A DNA stretch of 64,000 nt from JAAXHF01 sp963665955 (GTDB taxonomy: Bacteria; Desulfobacterota; Binatia; Bin18), in NCBI GenBank assembly GCA_965231765.1, contig OZ246887.1:2666001-2730000 (forward strand), given 5' to 3'. Below, piece after piece: positions 61,842 through 64,000 of this stretch. The notes beneath the pieces were generated by a model. That model saw only the letters and a program-made list of their open reading frames with translations. It did no database searches and was not told where the DNA came from. A program made the position numbers and the translations under genes. The first letter of the stretch is position 1; each line of letters opens with the position of its first letter.

Positions 61842-62410
61842 TCGTGCTTCTCACTGAAGAACCATCCATGAAGGAATGTTTAGAAACTATCATTCCCAAA
61901 CTGTGGCCTAGTTCCATGAGAGGGACGGATTGGCTGGTTCTGTCGTTTCAAGGCAAAAGCGACCTGGAAAGGTCAATTCCCAAAAAAATGAAGACATGGA
62001 ATTACGGAAACCTACATTTTATTATTCTTCGAGACAACGATGGCGGTGATTGTTCTGTGCTTAAGCAAAAACTGTGCGATATTGCGAACCAATTCCCAAA
62101 ACCTTTCCATGTACGAATTGTCTGTCAAGAACTGGAGAGTTGGTTGCTCGGCGACTTGGAGGCGATACGGCGAGCGTATCCTAAAGCAACAGTTCGAGAG
62201 AAGGCAAAGTTCCGCAAACCGGACAAACTGACAAATGCCTCGCAAGAACTGGGGCGTTTAATCAATGTTCACGCCAAGATTGACCGCGCAAAAAATATTA
62301 GCCAGTGGTTTGATTTCACAAAAAATAAGTCCGAAAGTTTTCATGTTTTTATCAACACACTGGAGCAATTAATCCGTGTACGTGGAGAGTTGGCTGAAAC
62401 AAGCGGGTAA
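61838..62410 (+). CDS. DUF4276 (TOPRIM-like) partner
   Basis: 190 residues from the ATG at 61838. LTEEPSMKECLETIIPKL, FIILRDNDGGDC and VCQELESWLLGDLEAIRRAYP are typical DUF4276 features. The acidic triple (E, DND, E) suggests a TOPRIM-like nuclease. Overlaps the AAA ATPase, so the two are translationally coupled. Confidence 0.8.
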   Translation: MIVLLTEEPSMKECLETIIPKLWPSSMRGTDWLVLSFQGKSDLERSIPKKMKTWNYGNLHFIILRDNDGGDCSVLKQKLCDIANQFPKPFHVRIVCQELESWLLGDLEAIRRAYPKATVREKAKFRKPDKLTNASQELGRLINVHAKIDRAKNISQWFDFTKNKSESFHVFINTLEQLIRVRGELAETSG

Positions 62411-62442
62411 CGAAGAAAGGATGTTAAACAGCCTTTTTACGC

Positions 62443-62476
62443 CGAAGAAATTCACATCCGAAACCTCAAGGCGCTT
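62443..62476 (+). pseudogene. Remnant of an AAA ATPase gene start
   Basis: 34 bp matching 60644-60677 (start of the AAA gene) with four differences; would read EEIHIRNLKAL. Not followed by a matching gene. It is left over from another ATPase gene or from recombination between such genes. Confidence 0.65.
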
Positions 62477-62560
62477 GCAACATTCCCCTCACCGGAAATG
62501 GACTCTGTCCACTCTCCGAGTGATGTGTAAACGGGGATCATCATAAGGAAGAGCATTCTT

Positions 62561-62986
62561 ATGAATGGCACGGAAAAAGTCATAAAGCACTTGGAGATGA
62601 TCCAAGCCATCATCAACCGCTTGGGTAATAACTCCTTCCAACTCAAAGGTTGGAGCATGACCCTCATTGTGGCCGCGATGGTCCTCATTACTCGATATGG
62701 CTTGCAAAACCCATGCATCATCCTGACGTTTATCCTCCCTATTCTGGGATTCTGGATTCTAGATGGGTACTTCCTTTGGCAGGAGAGGTTGTTCCGAAAG
62801 GTCTATGATGAAATCAGGCAACAAGACGACACCGACTTCAAGATGGATGTGATGAAGCACAGGGATAAACCCAAATGCAGTTGGTGGTCTGCCGTGTTTT
62901 CTATCACGCTCGTTATTTTTTATTTGGTCGAATTCGTATTTATTCTTGTCACCTTCGCAATACTTCGCATGGAGGTCCCATCATGA
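62561..62986 (+). CDS. Small membrane protein in defence neighbourhood
   Basis: 141 residues with an N-terminal helix (KHLEMIQAIINRLGNNSFQLKGW), two closely placed membrane segments (LIVAAMVLITRYG; IILTFILPILGFWIL) and a third near the C-terminus. KGWSMTL then FLWQERLFRKVYDEIR is a pattern I have seen in small membrane proteins near defence genes. No named family. Its role could be a membrane effector. Confidence 0.55.
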   Translation: MNGTEKVIKHLEMIQAIINRLGNNSFQLKGWSMTLIVAAMVLITRYGLQNPCIILTFILPILGFWILDGYFLWQERLFRKVYDEIRQQDDTDFKMDVMKHRDKPKCSWWSAVFSITLVIFYLVEFVFILVTFAILRMEVPS

Positions 62987-63060
62987 GACACGTATCCGGC
63001 AGCAGGACTTGATCGAGGTCGTACCGTCGGTACGAGTGGGATGACACAGGAGAAGAAATA

Positions 63061-64000
63061 ATGGCGAAGATTGAAGGCTTCAGAGTAACAAACTTCAAAT
63101 CGCTTAGAGACGTGACACTGGGTCAGTTGCGGAACCAGAACGAACCGCTCACGCCCATGACCGCGGTGATTGGCAAGAACGGGGTGGGGAAAAGTGCCTT
63201 GTTTGATGCGTTCGGGTTTCTGGCGGACGCTCTCAAGTCCGGCGTTGAGGAAGCTTGCGACATGCGCGGACGGGGCGGGTTTGAGAAACTGCGTACGCAG
63301 GGACAAACAGGTCCGATCAAGTTCCAGGCATATCACAAAGCATCTGCCAACGTCCAACCTATTGTCTATCTAATCCAAATCGAGGCAGACGAGGCTGGGC
63401 GTCCCTATGTGCTGGGCGAAGTAATGGCCGAAGAGCGGAAAGACGGCCCGCTACGTTGCTTCCTTATTCTCACAAAAGGCCAAGGCTATGTGTGGAAGGG
63501 ACAACAGACAGGTGGTCAGGTCGATGAAACAGCAGCAGGATTTGATTTTCGTAAGCTCATGACATTGAGGAAAGAAGGGAAAGCAGAAGAATTCAAAGAT
63601 GCCGAGAGGATCGCATTGGAGGACCATCGTAAGCTCGGTATTGCTACGCTAGGCGCATTGAAACAGCACCCAAGAATTGTCGCTTTTCGCCAATTCATTG
63701 AGGGATGGTATCTGAGCTACTTCACCCCGGACGCGGCGCGTGGCCTGCCCCTGGCTGGGCCACAGAAACATCTCAATATCCACGGCGACAATCTGGGCAA
63801 CGTCGTGCAATTCATGCAACGCGACCATCCGACGCGTTTCCAAGCTATTCTGGAGGAGATCGCCAGTAGAATTCCGGGCATAGACAGGATTGATACGGAA
63901 AGAACCAGCGACGGCCGGTTGCTGCTCAAGTTCAACGACAAAGGCTTTCAGGACCCCTTTTATGCCCAGCAGATGTCGGACGGGACGCTGAAGGTGTTCG
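63061..64000 (+). CDS. AAA ATPase, C-terminus beyond window
   Basis: At least 313 residues from the ATG at 63061 behind AGGAGAAG, open to the window edge. MAKIEGFRVTNFKSLRDVTL, Walker A GKNGVGKSALF, then a long middle, and QQMSDGTLKVF at the edge. Same AAA_21 family as 60636-61841 but clearly diverged. Its partner, if any, lies outside. Confidence 0.85.
   Translation, partial: MAKIEGFRVTNFKSLRDVTLGQLRNQNEPLTPMTAVIGKNGVGKSALFDAFGFLADALKSGVEEACDMRGRGGFEKLRTQGQTGPIKFQAYHKASANVQPIVYLIQIEADEAGRPYVLGEVMAEERKDGPLRCFLILTKGQGYVWKGQQTGGQVDETAAGFDFRKLMTLRKEGKAEEFKDAERIALEDHRKLGIATLGALKQHPRIVAFRQFIEGWYLSYFTPDAARGLPLAGPQKHLNIHGDNLGNVVQFMQRDHPTRFQAILEEIASRIPGIDRIDTERTSDGRLLLKFNDKGFQDPFYAQQMSDGTLKVF

Noticed and set aside
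1..64000. CRISPR arrays, reverse transcriptase/retron or diversity-generating elements, rRNA genes, complete insertion sequences
   Set aside because: Looked for on both strands; no regularly spaced direct repeats with spacers, no RT motifs and no intact transposase were seen.

Overview
The window looks like part of a Gram-negative bacterial chromosome of moderate GC. OmpA-type and other lipoproteins, LspA and an AmgK/MurU pair all imply an outer membrane and peptidoglycan recycling. Genus cannot be named from sequence alone; a Tectomicrobia- or Desulfobacterota-like lineage is only a guess. Housekeeping blocks alternate with accessory islands.

Left part (1-17.6 kb): an edge-truncated amidase and moeA, then a DNA phosphorothioation (Dnd) island. 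It has two forward operons. The first is a restriction-side operon: Dnd-associated methyltransferase, PLD-helicase, small protein, DndD-like ATPase and Dnd-associated protein 4. The second is the modification operon dndB-dndC-dndD-dndE. Between them, on the opposite strand, lies a DGQHR (DndB-like) protein plus an HNH nuclease. No dndA cysteine desulfurase is in the window.

Middle (17.8-41 kb): mostly ordinary genes. These are ileS (type-2-like), lspA, two tandem glycine-zipper lipoproteins, an ABC/GldG/DUF4340 export operon, an ECF sigma/anti-sigma/secreted protein operon, glucokinase, SDR, LLM oxidoreductase, CoA-transferase, a TenA/HDO-like protein, clpB, TetR, dodecin, MBL hydrolase and a 3'-5' exonuclease.

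Accessory zone 1 (41-48.7 kb): toxin-antitoxin modules (RelE type, PIN type), truncated genes, a 222/231-bp direct repeat, a frameshifted HNH gene and a large single-chain (type ISP/IIG-like) restriction-modification enzyme.

Accessory zone 2 (50-56.5 kb): an amidotransferase-HicB fusion, then a cassette-like array. Four copies of a 25-bp site (TACGTCTGATAA, a short variable core, TATTATGT), three or four of them preceded by a GC-rich hairpin, separate modules that differ in content, strand and base composition. The modules are a proteasome-like hydrolase with HicB-like and HicA-like partners, a secreted protein, and an HTH plus EVE/PUA-like protein; an ankyrin protein lies just upstream. The sites resemble Xer/dif-type or integron-like recombination sites, but no recombinase is visible. 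This is the strongest candidate for something undescribed.

Right end (56.5-64 kb): a voltage-gated-type ion channel, MurU/AmgK, a broken helicase fragment, a dead relBE pair, an AAA ATPase-DUF4276 pair, a small membrane protein and a second, edge-truncated AAA ATPase. This looks like another defence-gene neighbourhood.
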